From Numidum massiliense (GTDB lineage Bacteria > Bacillota > Bacilli > Thermoactinomycetales > Novibacillaceae), in assembly GCF_001375555.1 (NCBI RefSeq), contig NZ_CTDZ01000009.1, forward strand, positions 2,163,758 to 2,227,757: a stretch of DNA of 64,000 nt. Reading direction: 5' to 3'. A model generated the notes under the pieces. It had not been told where the DNA came from. It searched no databases and worked only from the letters and a program-made list of their open reading frames with translations. Positions 25,994 through 35,378 of the stretch are shown here, one piece after another (positions within the stretch are counted from its first letter, which is position 1; every line of letters begins with the position of its first letter). The translations under genes were made by a program, and so were the position numbers.

Positions 25994-27952
25994 CTAAAAT
26001 TTGCTGGCTGCGTGAATCGTCCGCAAGATGCTGTCCTTATCCGCCGTCATCAGTATTTTTTTTGTATCGTCGTCTCCGAGTACATGCGCTAATTGTCTTA
26101 AGGCATTTAAATGCATTTCCGCATCAACGCTACTTAAACAGACGACGAGTTTCACCGGATCATGTTCTTCGTGGCCAAATGCGATAGGTGTCTTCAGTCG
26201 CAACAAACAAAAACCTAGCGCTTTTGCTCCATTTTCGGGACGCGCGTGAGGCATCGCTACGGCTTGATCAATCACGATGTACGGCCCACTTTCCTTTACC
26301 ATGTTCACCATTGCGTCCACGTATCGGGGCTCGACAAGATTCTGCCCGACAAGCAGCTGTCCTGCTTGGCGGACGGCCTCCTCCCAATTTTGCACTTCGA
26401 CATCTAACATGATTAACTCCGGCACTAATACTTCTTCCAGCACAGGTCCATTCACCCTTTCTTCTATGCCTGTTTCGTACGATTGATGTAACAGTGTACT
26501 GATTTGTTGTCGATCTTGTGCCGTTAAAAACGGATTTACGACAATGTGTGGGATCATCGTTTGATGTATAGGGATTGTGGAAATGATCCAATCGACGTCA
26601 GCTTCTCTTAACCATTCATCGGTCAGATTAAACGATGCCCGCGTGTCAACAATATCCAATTCCGGAAAATAACGCCTCAACCGACTCGACAACAACTGCG
26701 CCGTTCCAATGCCACTTCCACACACCAATAGCACGCGCGGTTTTTCCTCAATTACAGCTTGCCGCTCGAGAGAAGCCCCAATGTGTATTGCCAGAAAGGC
26801 ACATTCATGATCGTTAAAGGAAACATTGAAGGCGTTCTCCAACGTGCGTACGCTTACTTTAATAACTTCCACAATGTCGGCGTACCACTTCATTATTTCT
26901 TCGCGCAACGGGTTTTCTAAACGTAAATTGTACTTTAAACGGTACAAAGTCGGACGTAGGTGCACGATTAAACCATCCCTTAACTGTTTATCTTGGGACA
27001 AATCTGTCCCAAGACGTGCCCCCGTTTCGCGAATAAATTGCCCAACTGCCTTCTGTAGCGAGTGGCGTGCAGGCGACACTTCCTGATTTTCGTGTAACAT
27101 TTTTGAACCGAGTAAATGCAACGCGATGTAACCGGCCTCGGCTTCGGGAATTTCAAGGTGCAATTCGGACGAGAGGTCTTCAGTGATCGCCATCGAAACA
27201 ACAAACTCCTCCGTTACGCGCAACTCGTATAACTCCCGCTCCGGCATCGCAATGTTGTAGCCTTTTCGCAAGCGTTGAACCGCAACAGCAATATGAAATA
27301 CGATTCCATCTAGAGAGAAATCCGTCAGGTCGTAAGGGAGTGGTCGAAGATGAGCCAGCACAATCTCTCGTATGGTCATCAGCTGTCTTTCCGTTAGATC
27401 AGTTAAGCGATACACGATCTCATTTAACGTTCTATTACGGTTCGGGTTCGGGATTAGCGCTGCCATGGCCAAACGAATGTCTCGCTCGTTGCCGTGAACA
27501 CAATATCCTTTGTTGCTAATGTATCGCAAAGTTAAACAATGTTGCTCCAACCACTTTTTTACACTTTTAAAATCATCTGAGATTGTTCGTCGTGTGACAT
27601 GCAACAATGCAGCAAGCTCCCTCGAATGAACAGGACGATTCGACCTGAATAAAACCCCAAGAATCGTATCACGGCGTTCTGTAGGTGAAAGTACGTTGTA
27701 GTATTTTGGTTCCCCAATAAGTCGTAGCAACCTCCACCGACGTTCATCTTCCGGTATAATGACACGCACTCCCCGCTGCTTGTGCCTTTCGCCCCCATAT
27801 CCACATTGCTCTAAAAAGTATTCAATTTCCTGTAAATCGTAACGAATGCTACGTTCACTCACTCGACATCGCTCAGCGATTTCGCAAACACGTACATATG
27901 TGCCGCACTCAATAATCATCCGCAAAATATAGCGCTGTCTTTGGTTGAGCAT
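25994..27952 (-). CDS. BglG/MtlR-type PTS-controlled transcriptional regulator with EIIB and EIIA domains
   Basis: About 652 aa with this order: two N-terminal helix-turn-helix domains (RQRYILRMIIECGTYVRVCEIAERCRVSERSIRYDL; SRELAALLHVTRRTISDDFKSVK), two PRD domains (about 190-400), an EIIB-like domain (VLLVCGSGIGTAQLLSSRLRR), and a C-terminal EIIA type 2 domain with the phospho-His in VAMPHARPENGA. Such proteins activate their own PTS operon and are controlled by PTS phosphorylation. No other EIIA gene is in the operon, so this C-terminal domain may also feed phosphate to the EIIB. The ATG at 27952 follows GAGGGGTGG. It is the first gene of the operon regulator-EIIB-EIIC-pfk. Confidence 0.88.
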   Translation of the reverse strand: MLNQRQRYILRMIIECGTYVRVCEIAERCRVSERSIRYDLQEIEYFLEQCGYGGERHKQRGVRVIIPEDERRWRLLRLIGEPKYYNVLSPTERRDTILGVLFRSNRPVHSRELAALLHVTRRTISDDFKSVKKWLEQHCLTLRYISNKGYCVHGNERDIRLAMAALIPNPNRNRTLNEIVYRLTDLTERQLMTIREIVLAHLRPLPYDLTDFSLDGIVFHIAVAVQRLRKGYNIAMPERELYELRVTEEFVVSMAITEDLSSELHLEIPEAEAGYIALHLLGSKMLHENQEVSPARHSLQKAVGQFIRETGARLGTDLSQDKQLRDGLIVHLRPTLYRLKYNLRLENPLREEIMKWYADIVEVIKVSVRTLENAFNVSFNDHECAFLAIHIGASLERQAVIEEKPRVLLVCGSGIGTAQLLSSRLRRYFPELDIVDTRASFNLTDEWLREADVDWIISTIPIHQTMIPHIVVNPFLTAQDRQQISTLLHQSYETGIEERVNGPVLEEVLVPELIMLDVEVQNWEEAVRQAGQLLVGQNLVEPRYVDAMVNMVKESGPYIVIDQAVAMPHARPENGAKALGFCLLRLKTPIAFGHEEHDPVKLVVCLSSVDAEMHLNALRQLAHVLGDDDTKKILMTADKDSILRTIHAASKF

Positions 27953-28267
27953 CACCGTCCACCCCTCATATTTATTGTACGGGAATAATGACTTGCGTAG
28001 ATGCGAAATAAACCGCCGCGTACAATCGGAAACTTTTCATACCTAATCTTACCTTTCGTCAAATTATCAAGGTACCATTTCTCAAAATAGCCATTACCAT
28101 CAAAAGGGGACGCAATCAGCTACGACATATGCGACAGAAGAGTTAACCGTAACAAAAGCGATGTTTTTGCTAAACTTGTTAGAGTGGCGTTAATGCGATA
28201 TACTCGATTTCACTCTCATGTGCCATTATAAGTCATACAGTCATAGTATAAGATTGAGGAGCAAAAA
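27953..28267. other. Divergent promoter region between the PTS operon and the DNA glycosylase gene
   Basis: About 315 AT-rich bases with no coding frame worth calling. I see no clear palindromic operator or terminator. Both flanking transcription units must start here. Confidence 0.4.
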
Positions 28268-28882
28268 ATGGAAAGAACATTTCTCGAACAAGACACGGTT
28301 AAAGTAGCAGAACTATTAATCGGCTGTCACCTCGTCAGACAGACAAAAAACGGACTCATCCGCGTGCAAATTACAGAAACAGAAGCGTACAAAGGGAGCG
28401 AAGATCCAGCTAGCCACGCCTACCGCGGCATGACGCCGCGAAATCAAGTCATGTTCGGAGAGGTCGGTGTTTTGTATGTTTACTTTATTTACGGCATGCA
28501 TTTTTGTATGAATATCGTCGCCCACGAACCGGGAGCGGTCGGGGCAGTGCTCATACGAGGGGCCGTTCCGATAGAGGGCATCGAATTAATGCGCACGAAT
28601 CGCGCAGGTGTTCCGGATAAAGCCCTTCTAAACGGTCCGGCGAAACTGACACAAGCACTTGAAGTTACGAAGGAGCTAAACGGATACGACCTCATTGACG
28701 ACCCGGAACGGCGGTTAACGTTGGAACTGCCTCCGACCACTTCGCCAGAGTCACGAGATAAGACAAACAAGCTCCCGCAGACGAAAAAAAATCGGCGAAC
28801 TCCCCGCATCGGCATTTCTTCTGGGACTGAGCTGTTATGGCGTTTCGTCGCTGTCGATTCCGCTACCCGTTGCAAACAGTAG
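28268..28882 (+). CDS. DNA-3-methyladenine glycosylase, AAG/Mpg family
   Basis: The 204 aa protein has the AAG family blocks RVQITETEAYKGSEDPASHAYRGMTPRNQVMF, GVLYVYFIYGMHFCMNIV, AVLIRGAVPIEGI and NGPAKLTQAL. The Glu in ITETEAY activates the water, and the Tyr-Met-His region intercalates into DNA. It excises alkylated and deaminated purines in base excision repair. ATG at 28268 with GAGGAG eight bases upstream. Monocistronic and convergent with the LacI-type gene, which ends 16 bases away. Confidence 0.9.
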   Translation: MERTFLEQDTVKVAELLIGCHLVRQTKNGLIRVQITETEAYKGSEDPASHAYRGMTPRNQVMFGEVGVLYVYFIYGMHFCMNIVAHEPGAVGAVLIRGAVPIEGIELMRTNRAGVPDKALLNGPAKLTQALEVTKELNGYDLIDDPERRLTLELPPTTSPESRDKTNKLPQTKKNRRTPRIGISSGTELLWRFVAVDSATRCKQ

Positions 28883-28898
28883 CGGTTTATCCATTAAA

Positions 28899-29915
28899 CT
28901 AACGCGCCTTGAACCCCAACGTCGACTCCCGTTTAACAAGACGGACGTCCAGCTCAAGATCCAAGGTATCATCGACTGTTTTCTCGATCAAATGAATCAG
29001 TTTATTCGTAGCAACGACACCGATCTCATAAATTGGTTGCTCGACTGTCGTAATTTCTGGCTCGACCATTTCGGTTAATTCTATGCCGTCAAACCCTACA
29101 AGTGCCACATCTTTCGGCACATTAATCGCCATTGATTTTAGCGCTTTAAGCGAGCCAATCGCCATTAAATCATTGGCTAAAAATATACCGTCAACGCTCG
29201 CATCGTCGTTCAGTAGTTGTTTAGTCATTTTTTTCCCGCTGCTTAGTGTAAAATTACCCTCATAAACAATCGGTTCCTCGTCCGGAAACCACTTCATTAC
29301 TGTATCGGCGAAACCGCAAATCCGGTCAATCGACGGAGGATAAGATTTAGGGCCACTAATATGGGCAATTTTTTTACAACCGATTTCCAGTAAGTGTTCG
29401 GTCGCCAGTTTAGCTCCTTTATAATTGTCTAGACCAATCGAATGAGGCGTTTCGTTGGATGCGGCTCGATCTACACGAACATAAGGAATTTGCAAATCAT
29501 GTATGCTTTTTAATACATTTTTGTTAAACCGGAAAGCAGCGATGATAAAACCATCGACATATCTGCTCTGTAAACTTTTCCAAAAGTTATTATCTTGCAA
29601 CTCATCTTCCACTGTGTTAATTAAGATAATGCTATAGCCTTTTGATCTCGCGACCTCATCGATCGCTACAACAAGCTCTGGGAAAAAAGGGTTTTTTATA
29701 TCTGGAATGATTAAGGCGATAGTATTCGTTTTTTTTCTTGCCAATCCGCGCGCAATTTCGTTAGGTTTATAATCTAATCGCTTCATCACCGCCTTGATTT
29801 TCCCTTTGGAAACGTCACTCACATAACCGTTTTTATTCAAATAGCGGGAAACGGTTGCTACTGATACACCAGCCTCTTTCGCAACTTCCCTAATCGTAAC
29901 CTTTTTTTTCTTCAC
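28899..29915 (-). CDS. LacI/GalR-family repressor of the ribokinase/ADP-ribosylglycohydrolase genes
   Basis: The 338 aa protein has an N-terminal LacI helix-turn-helix and hinge (TIREVAKEAGVSVATVSRYLN, then LDYKPNEIARGLARKKT) and a periplasmic-binding-protein-like effector domain (ALIIPDIKNPFFPELV, GIFLANDLMAIGSLKAL, DVALVGFDGIELTE). It resembles RbsR/PurR-type regulators. Five palindromes built on GTAACCGGTTAC occur just upstream of the two neighbouring transcription units and have the size and symmetry of LacI-family operators, so they are the likely targets. GTG start at 29915 with AAGGGG. The effector is probably ribose or a related metabolite. Confidence 0.88.
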   Translation of the reverse strand: MKKKKVTIREVAKEAGVSVATVSRYLNKNGYVSDVSKGKIKAVMKRLDYKPNEIARGLARKKTNTIALIIPDIKNPFFPELVVAIDEVARSKGYSIILINTVEDELQDNNFWKSLQSRYVDGFIIAAFRFNKNVLKSIHDLQIPYVRVDRAASNETPHSIGLDNYKGAKLATEHLLEIGCKKIAHISGPKSYPPSIDRICGFADTVMKWFPDEEPIVYEGNFTLSSGKKMTKQLLNDDASVDGIFLANDLMAIGSLKALKSMAINVPKDVALVGFDGIELTEMVEPEITTVEQPIYEIGVVATNKLIHLIEKTVDDTLDLELDVRLVKRESTLGFKAR

Positions 29916-30010
29916 TTCACGTACCCCTTTTCCAAAGTCAATGACACTTTTGCCAATCGCCGTTTTGCCAACGGGTAAGTAACAACTTCGAACGAAATAA
30001 ACAACCGAAA

Positions 30011-30066
30011 AGCTTGGTAAAACGGCATCCTATTCGTTGCAGGTGGTGCCGATTGTTTACCAAGCT
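30011..30066 (-). terminator. Long-stem terminator of the ADP-ribosylglycohydrolase operon
   Basis: AGCTTGGTAAA at 30011-30021 pairs with TTTACCAAGCT at 30056-30066, and CGGCA at 30023-30027 pairs with TGCCG at 30047-30051. The minus strand continues with TTTCGGTTGTTTATTTC. Confidence 0.7.
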
Positions 30067-30169
30067 CCTCGACTGATCCTTCACCATTTATTCGACAGAT
30101 CGCCCAGCATCGCTAAGTGAAACCATTCACACGAAAACGTTAAAATGACGCGTTATTTGCCAGCAACAA

Positions 30170-32275
30170 TTAAAGGTCCCGTATATGAAAATGCCGAATG
30201 TTTGTTTCACCTTCTGCTAAACAACCGAAACCAAACATGCCGTACTCAAAGCGATCATCCTCACACTCTAGAACGACTTGCCCATTAATGGAAAAAACAA
30301 ATCGACTTCCCCTACATTCTATATGAAAATAATAGTTTTTTCCATGTTCCCAAGCGAAGGGAACCGTTAGTAGTCTTTCATAGCCAAAATCGTTCTTAAT
30401 AAGAGAGACTCTCCCGGGACCATCAAAGCCTACTAAATAATGACGTTTAATCCCAAGCGCTCTAAAAATGAGGCAATGACTCTCACCGCTAATCGGTTGG
30501 ACGTTGGCTGCAATTGAGGCATCTTGCGCATAATAGTTTCCGCTATACGCGGAGCACCCTTCTTTAGGAGCCACACACGTCATATAATCCCCGGTTAGCG
30601 ACCACTCTCCGAGATTATGAGCGAAAGGCGTTATGCACTTGAACTCCTCAAACTGCTTAGAGAAATCGATCGTGTAATCCGCGTTACCAAATACGTGGAA
30701 GTTATCGATGTATAAGCAACCTAACGCCCTGTTCGTCAACGGAGAAGGACTCTGAATAATATAGCCGATTTCATCAATCACGGCACCATCCGTGTCCGGT
30801 ATGGTAAATGTGATCTTCTGCCACGCTTTATTTTGTAACGTGATAGATTCCGACGTCAAATCCTCTTGCGTGTACGTGTCGCGAACGTACGGTGTGAGAA
30901 TAATGTCTTCGCCATGCCATTTATCCAAATAAATGTCGGCACTTACCGTTTGTCCACAATATGCCTTCGGTGCAAAAGTCGGCTTATAGCGTTCATCACT
31001 AAAATCAAATCTTCTATAGAACGGTTTGTAAAAGACTTTGCTGCGATCCGTTTCTACCATGCGGTCGAACAACACTTCTAACGACCCCGTACTTTCAAAA
31101 CCGACTTGATCCGAATGGCGGAGCAATGTCTTAAACGAATGATCGGTTCTAAAGCCATGGGTGGAACCAGGAAGTTCAAAATCGAAATAAATGTCATCCC
31201 GCTTATATCCGTTTACAAGTGCTGCTGGAGCCTCTGCCCCCGACAAGCGATAGCCCAGCAGCGCAAGTTCTTTGCAAAATGTCGGGATGTCGACGATGTT
31301 TAAATAACCCGAGACACTCGATGTCACGATAAAATCGTTGATCGGTTGTCGATAATGATCGGGGATGTGAGCTAGCCCGTACATCACACCAGCAATCGTA
31401 CCGACGTTACCCGCATTACAATCAGTATCCCATCCACACATCGTCGCAATTTCAATCGTGCGGGCAAAATCGCCAGCTCCGTATAAAAGGGCAAGCACAC
31501 AAACACCCGCGTTCGGGATAATGTGACACACCCCAGTGTACTTATCGTACCCCCACTCCTCTTCCAAGTATTGCCGACACGCTTTAAAATCGTCTGGCTG
31601 TTGCTGGTGAAAGTCGACAACAGCCTGAACGACTTTCGCGTATGTCGAATCCTCGGGAATAGTGCTTAATCCCGCTTCTATCACTTCCAGTATCGAATGG
31701 GTTGCAAATGCCTTAGAAATACATGCGGCCATAAATCTCGCACCGTAAAGGCCGTTCTTGTCGTGAGAAACACTTGCTGCCTTCTCCGCGTACTCAGCCG
31801 CTTTGTGTATGTTGTTAGGAAATAGTAGTCCCCACGTATCGATAAAGATTTGGCCGCCAATTTGTTCTGCCATCACGAGCCCGTTAACTTCCGCTGATCC
31901 CGACTTCGGGGCTGGGATCCCGCGCGTCAAGTTTATGTACGCTGTATGTTCAGTACTAACACCTTCCCCACCCCACCAAAAAATTCCGATTCCGTGCCGT
32001 GCGTAGTTGAGCCATGCGTTACCGACGTCGGCCGCTTCAAGCTCGCGATCACTGGCATCGTCATACAGGGCGCGTATAAAAAACACCGGACCATTTGCAT
32101 CGTCGTCAGCAGCGAAATTTTTATACTCCTTGACATAACCGCGAATATCTCCGTAGATTTGTTCAATACGTTTATCCGTCCAGACAGGCGGCTCGACAGG
32201 CGCGCCAAGGCGAATCCCTGCATTCATCCCTAAAAAACCGGCATAAATCGTTTCTAAATAATTGTTCGGTATCAA
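30170..32275 (-). CDS. ADP-ribosylglycohydrolase-family protein with C-terminal beta-sandwich domain
   Basis: The 701 aa protein has an N-terminal DraG/ADP-ribosylglycohydrolase fold (about 1-360) with the metal-binding blocks FAADDDANGP and CGWDTDCNAGNVGTIAGVMYG. The C-terminal ~340 residues look like two beta-sandwich (LamG/concanavalin-like) modules, with SRFVFSINGQVVLE near the end. There is no signal peptide, so it is cytosolic. The family cleaves N-glycosidic bonds to ribose; here the context (ribokinase, LacI control, solute-binding remnant) suggests release of ribose from an imported riboside or ADP-ribose-like compound. TTG start at 32275 after GGAGGG. It is the last gene of the operon, 15 bases after the second glycohydrolase gene. 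Confidence 0.85.
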   Translation of the reverse strand: MIPNNYLETIYAGFLGMNAGIRLGAPVEPPVWTDKRIEQIYGDIRGYVKEYKNFAADDDANGPVFFIRALYDDASDRELEAADVGNAWLNYARHGIGIFWWGGEGVSTEHTAYINLTRGIPAPKSGSAEVNGLVMAEQIGGQIFIDTWGLLFPNNIHKAAEYAEKAASVSHDKNGLYGARFMAACISKAFATHSILEVIEAGLSTIPEDSTYAKVVQAVVDFHQQQPDDFKACRQYLEEEWGYDKYTGVCHIIPNAGVCVLALLYGAGDFARTIEIATMCGWDTDCNAGNVGTIAGVMYGLAHIPDHYRQPINDFIVTSSVSGYLNIVDIPTFCKELALLGYRLSGAEAPAALVNGYKRDDIYFDFELPGSTHGFRTDHSFKTLLRHSDQVGFESTGSLEVLFDRMVETDRSKVFYKPFYRRFDFSDERYKPTFAPKAYCGQTVSADIYLDKWHGEDIILTPYVRDTYTQEDLTSESITLQNKAWQKITFTIPDTDGAVIDEIGYIIQSPSPLTNRALGCLYIDNFHVFGNADYTIDFSKQFEEFKCITPFAHNLGEWSLTGDYMTCVAPKEGCSAYSGNYYAQDASIAANVQPISGESHCLIFRALGIKRHYLVGFDGPGRVSLIKNDFGYERLLTVPFAWEHGKNYYFHIECRGSRFVFSINGQVVLECEDDRFEYGMFGFGCLAEGETNIRHFHIRDL

Positions 32276-32290
32276 TGAAGTCCCTCCATT

Positions 32291-33451
32291 TTAATCTATA
32301 ACACTTAAATGCTGTTTCCGCTCGTCGTTCAGCTCTAAATCATCGGTAATGATTTTTTTCGCCACTTGCGAGAAGCGAGTAGCAAGCTCGCTAAAGGCTA
32401 TTCGGTTCGTCGCCTCTAGTAAAGCCACGTGCGCTTTCTCAATAACTCGGTCACCGTACATCGCTCCTAAAATAACACCAATCATTACTCCAATCGAATC
32501 GGTATCCCTACCAGAATTAATGCCATCTAACAGCGATTGATAGTAATCGCCGTCGTTTAAAACAATAAAAGCGAGTGCCATCGGTAATTCTTCAATCGAA
32601 AACAAACGGCTTGGCGTGTAATGATTGGAGGGAATCCCGATCTTATCCACCTGTCGATGAACATCGTCCCCCATGGGTGAGTATTGAGCGATTACCTGAT
32701 GAAAAGTCTTGACGACACGGTCCATGTCGTGTTTAACCGACCGCAGTTCTCGTGCGGCATCCGTTAGTGCCTTTATCGCTTGTTTTGTACCGTCCTTGGC
32801 GTAATAAATCGCGGTATCGACAATGTCATCAACGGTTACATGTTGTTGAAATGCCTTGGCCACACAGGCGGCGAGGACACCCGCAGCCTCCAGCCCGTAA
32901 CTACTTTGGTGGCCCATCGCAAACAAAATCGCTTCGTCGTACGCCGCTTTCGGATGACCAGCGTTGACGACTCCTACAGGAGCTATATACATTGCCGCAC
33001 CACAGTTAATCATATTGCCGATCCCCGCTTCGCGCGGTTCACAGTTAGCCAAAACATGGCGTGTAAAAATGTGTTTTTCTGGATAGAACAGTCGGTCGAT
33101 AATGAGTGCTTCTCTCCCGAACTCTGGAATGTACGTCTTTTTAAACGCAATTTCCTTCACAAATGCATTCCCGAGATCGTAGGCGTCCAAGTGTCGCCGT
33201 TCCTTCAGATAGACATTGATGAGGGCGATCGTCATCAATGTATCGTCTGTCACGATGCCGTTGCCGCGCTGTTTTCCTTGCGTCACCTCGAATGGCTCGT
33301 TCGCTTTATACCATTCAGTAGTAAGTGTCTCTACTCGCGTATACCGTTCTTTTATTTGTTCGTAACTTAATTTTTCGACGGGGGCGCCAAGTGCATCCCC
33401 TAAAGCGGTGGATAAAATGACGCCCTTTACTCGTTCTTCAAAAGAAAGCAA
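32291..33451 (-). CDS. ADP-ribosylglycohydrolase-family protein
   Basis: The 386 aa protein is a single-domain DraG-type fold. It has ALGDALGAPVEKL at the N-terminus, the metal ligands GIVTDDTLMTIALI, and GRDTDSIGVMIGVILGAMYG near the C-terminus. Metal-site residues are present, so it is probably active. TTG start at 33451 with AAAGGGG upstream. It lies 17 bases downstream of the chimeric ORF and 15 bases upstream of the 701-aa paralogue. The two paralogues may act on different linkages or on successive intermediates; this is inference. Confidence 0.86.
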   Translation of the reverse strand: MLSFEERVKGVILSTALGDALGAPVEKLSYEQIKERYTRVETLTTEWYKANEPFEVTQGKQRGNGIVTDDTLMTIALINVYLKERRHLDAYDLGNAFVKEIAFKKTYIPEFGREALIIDRLFYPEKHIFTRHVLANCEPREAGIGNMINCGAAMYIAPVGVVNAGHPKAAYDEAILFAMGHQSSYGLEAAGVLAACVAKAFQQHVTVDDIVDTAIYYAKDGTKQAIKALTDAARELRSVKHDMDRVVKTFHQVIAQYSPMGDDVHRQVDKIGIPSNHYTPSRLFSIEELPMALAFIVLNDGDYYQSLLDGINSGRDTDSIGVMIGVILGAMYGDRVIEKAHVALLEATNRIAFSELATRFSQVAKKIITDDLELNDERKQHLSVID

Positions 33452-33468
33452 TGCGACAGTCCCCTTTG

Positions 33469-35139
33469 TTATTTTTCATTGACAAAATCCGTAATCTGCT
33501 CGCCACCGGCTTGTTTCCATTCGTCGACAAACTTATCGAAATCATCGATCGGGCGTTTGCCAGTAATCATGTCCGTTGCATATTCTTTATACAAGTTGTC
33601 AATCGCATCCTTACTGGCAACCAATTCTTCCGGAATAATCACGTTGTTATTTTCACTGTAATGCTTTTGCACTAATTTTTGCGACTCAGTAGCCGGCTCA
33701 CTGAGTAACGGTGTTTTTAGCGGTTTTTCTGGATCAAACGCCTTAGGCTCCCAGAAGCGCGAGTACCACTCGTTGTAATATTTTTCATCTAGTGCGATCT
33801 CACCGTCTACTACTTTGTAGTGCTCCCCTTCAAACCCTAAGCGGTCAAACATTTGCCCCTTCGGACTGGCCAAATAGTCCAAGATCTTGAAGGCAATCTC
33901 TTTGTGCTCCGATTGCGACGAAATCGCAATCCCTCTCGCTTCTTTCGTCACGTCGGTCGGTCCGTAGCCTTGCCCTTCCCCTTTGGCCGGTGGAAGGACG
34001 ACTAACTCCGCATCCTTACCATTCACTTGTTTCATTTTCCCGTTGTAAATGTCGATAACTTTACCAGCTGTTCCTACGATGACCGCTGCTTCGCCATCGT
34101 AAAATGCCTTTTCCTTTGTGTCCCATTTTTTCGTAATATACTGCGGATCAATCAAGCCTTCTTTATACAACTTATTGTAGAAGGTTAATTTCTCCTTCTC
34201 TTTTTCCGAAACCTTCGCGTATTCTAAAGTGCCGTCTTTCTTTTTCAGCCAGTCTTTATCAATCCCGAAGGCCATGTCAAAAATATAGTCTAACTCGGCA
34301 ATATCACCTGCTGCCGTAAACGCATACTTCGGATTCTTACTGTCTCCCGAAGAATGTAAGATGTAAGGGTGTTCTTTTTCGTAAAACGTATGAGCGGCAA
34401 CGCTCGTCGGGCTACATTTTCGAAGCGGATTCAACGACTTTACGGTAAAGTAACCGTCCCCTATTTTTCCCAAAATACTATCTTTCGTCGTTCCAGGTTC
34501 AGCACAAAGTGCACCACACTCTAAAATTTTCCCTAAGTGATAGGATAGGGCTAAATCTTTCTTATGATAAACGCCAATCGCTGCAAATGGTGAGGGATCA
34601 TATGCCCTGCCACAAACAATAATGTCGCTTCCGTTTTCCAGCGCTTCCAAAATTGGCTCGTGGCCCATTTGCGCGACGATATTTTCCGTCTCCAAGATGA
34701 TAGCTTCCGTAAGCGGCTTTACATTAGGGGACAACGGTTTTATTTTCCCTCGCTTGTTAGCTTCAACTATGTACTCCTTCTCAAAGTCAGTCCAAATGAC
34801 AGCAATCTTTGCCTTTAAGTCTGCTTCGTGTAGTATTTCTTTTACAATACCAAGTGTCCAGTCCACATGCGGTTTGGCACCTGCCCCACCTGCTGAACCG
34901 ATCACTATCGGGATTTTTCTCGGCAGGCCGTTTTGTATAATGACCTCCAGGTCCTTTTTTGTCGCCCTTCGACTGACGATTGGCACACCTGCACCTAATT
35001 TATGCGGACCAGCATCCGTAGAGCCAGCGTCAACGACAATGCCGTGAAGGTTTTCTTTTAAGCCTCTCATAAAAGATTCAACCGGAAACCCGTAACCTAA
35101 CATACCGCACGGAGATAAAATATTGATTTCGTTGTACAT
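33469..35139 (-). CDS. Chimeric ORF: AtuA-family (DUF1446) N-terminus fused to the C-terminal half of an ABC sugar-binding protein
   Basis: Residues 1 to about 264 match the acyclic terpene utilisation AtuA/DUF1446 family, a cytosolic protein (ILSPCGMLGYGFP, VVDAGSTDAGPHKLG, GSAGGAGAKPHVDW, VCGRAYDPSPFAA, KCSPTSVAAHTFYEK). From about residue 266 the sequence is the C-terminal half of a large LplA-like solute-binding lipoprotein (YAFTAAGDIAELDYIF, KKWDTKEKAFYDGEAAVIV, SEHKEIAFKILDYLASPKGQ). The signal peptide and N-terminal lobe of that protein and any permease genes are missing. A cytosolic enzyme half joined to half an extracellular protein cannot be a normal domain fusion. A deletion (junction near 34345) or misassembly is most likely. 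ATG at 35139 with GAGGGATG; two LacI-type operators lie upstream. Confidence 0.8.
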   Translation of the reverse strand: MYNEINILSPCGMLGYGFPVESFMRGLKENLHGIVVDAGSTDAGPHKLGAGVPIVSRRATKKDLEVIIQNGLPRKIPIVIGSAGGAGAKPHVDWTLGIVKEILHEADLKAKIAVIWTDFEKEYIVEANKRGKIKPLSPNVKPLTEAIILETENIVAQMGHEPILEALENGSDIIVCGRAYDPSPFAAIGVYHKKDLALSYHLGKILECGALCAEPGTTKDSILGKIGDGYFTVKSLNPLRKCSPTSVAAHTFYEKEHPYILHSSGDSKNPKYAFTAAGDIAELDYIFDMAFGIDKDWLKKKDGTLEYAKVSEKEKEKLTFYNKLYKEGLIDPQYITKKWDTKEKAFYDGEAAVIVGTAGKVIDIYNGKMKQVNGKDAELVVLPPAKGEGQGYGPTDVTKEARGIAISSQSEHKEIAFKILDYLASPKGQMFDRLGFEGEHYKVVDGEIALDEKYYNEWYSRFWEPKAFDPEKPLKTPLLSEPATESQKLVQKHYSENNNVIIPEELVASKDAIDNLYKEYATDMITGKRPIDDFDKFVDEWKQAGGEQITDFVNEK

Positions 35140-35263
35140 TTACATCCCTCAATTTGTCCATATTATATTGATCTATTGGACGTACCATCTGGAACGATCG
35201 ATGACTTCCTTAAATTAAGGCGCCAACCGATCCACTCATACGTATTAATTATTCAGTTAAATA

Positions 35264-35275
35264 GTAACCGGTAAC
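35264..35275. promoter_or_regulatory. LacI-type operator O1 (GTAACCGGTAAC)
   Basis: Near-palindrome GTAACCGGTAAC with the central CCGG common to all five sites. It lies about 125 bases upstream of the chimeric ORF, in the promoter region of the glycohydrolase operon. Confidence 0.7.
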
Positions 35276-35322
35276 ACATAGGGAAAAAATAAATGAGCAA
35301 GCCCTACCCTATCATAAAGAAT

Positions 35323-35340
35323 GTGTGACCGGTTACACAC
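35323..35340. promoter_or_regulatory. LacI-type operator O2 (GTGTGACCGGTTACACAC)
   Basis: The best extended site: GTGTGACCGGTTACAC is a palindrome with a single mismatched pair around CCGG. It is 63 bases (six helical turns) from O1 measured centre to centre minus two, so looping is possible. Confidence 0.72.
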
Positions 35341-35378
35341 GTCTCTGCTGTAATTATAATAGTACTGCGCGTGATGTG

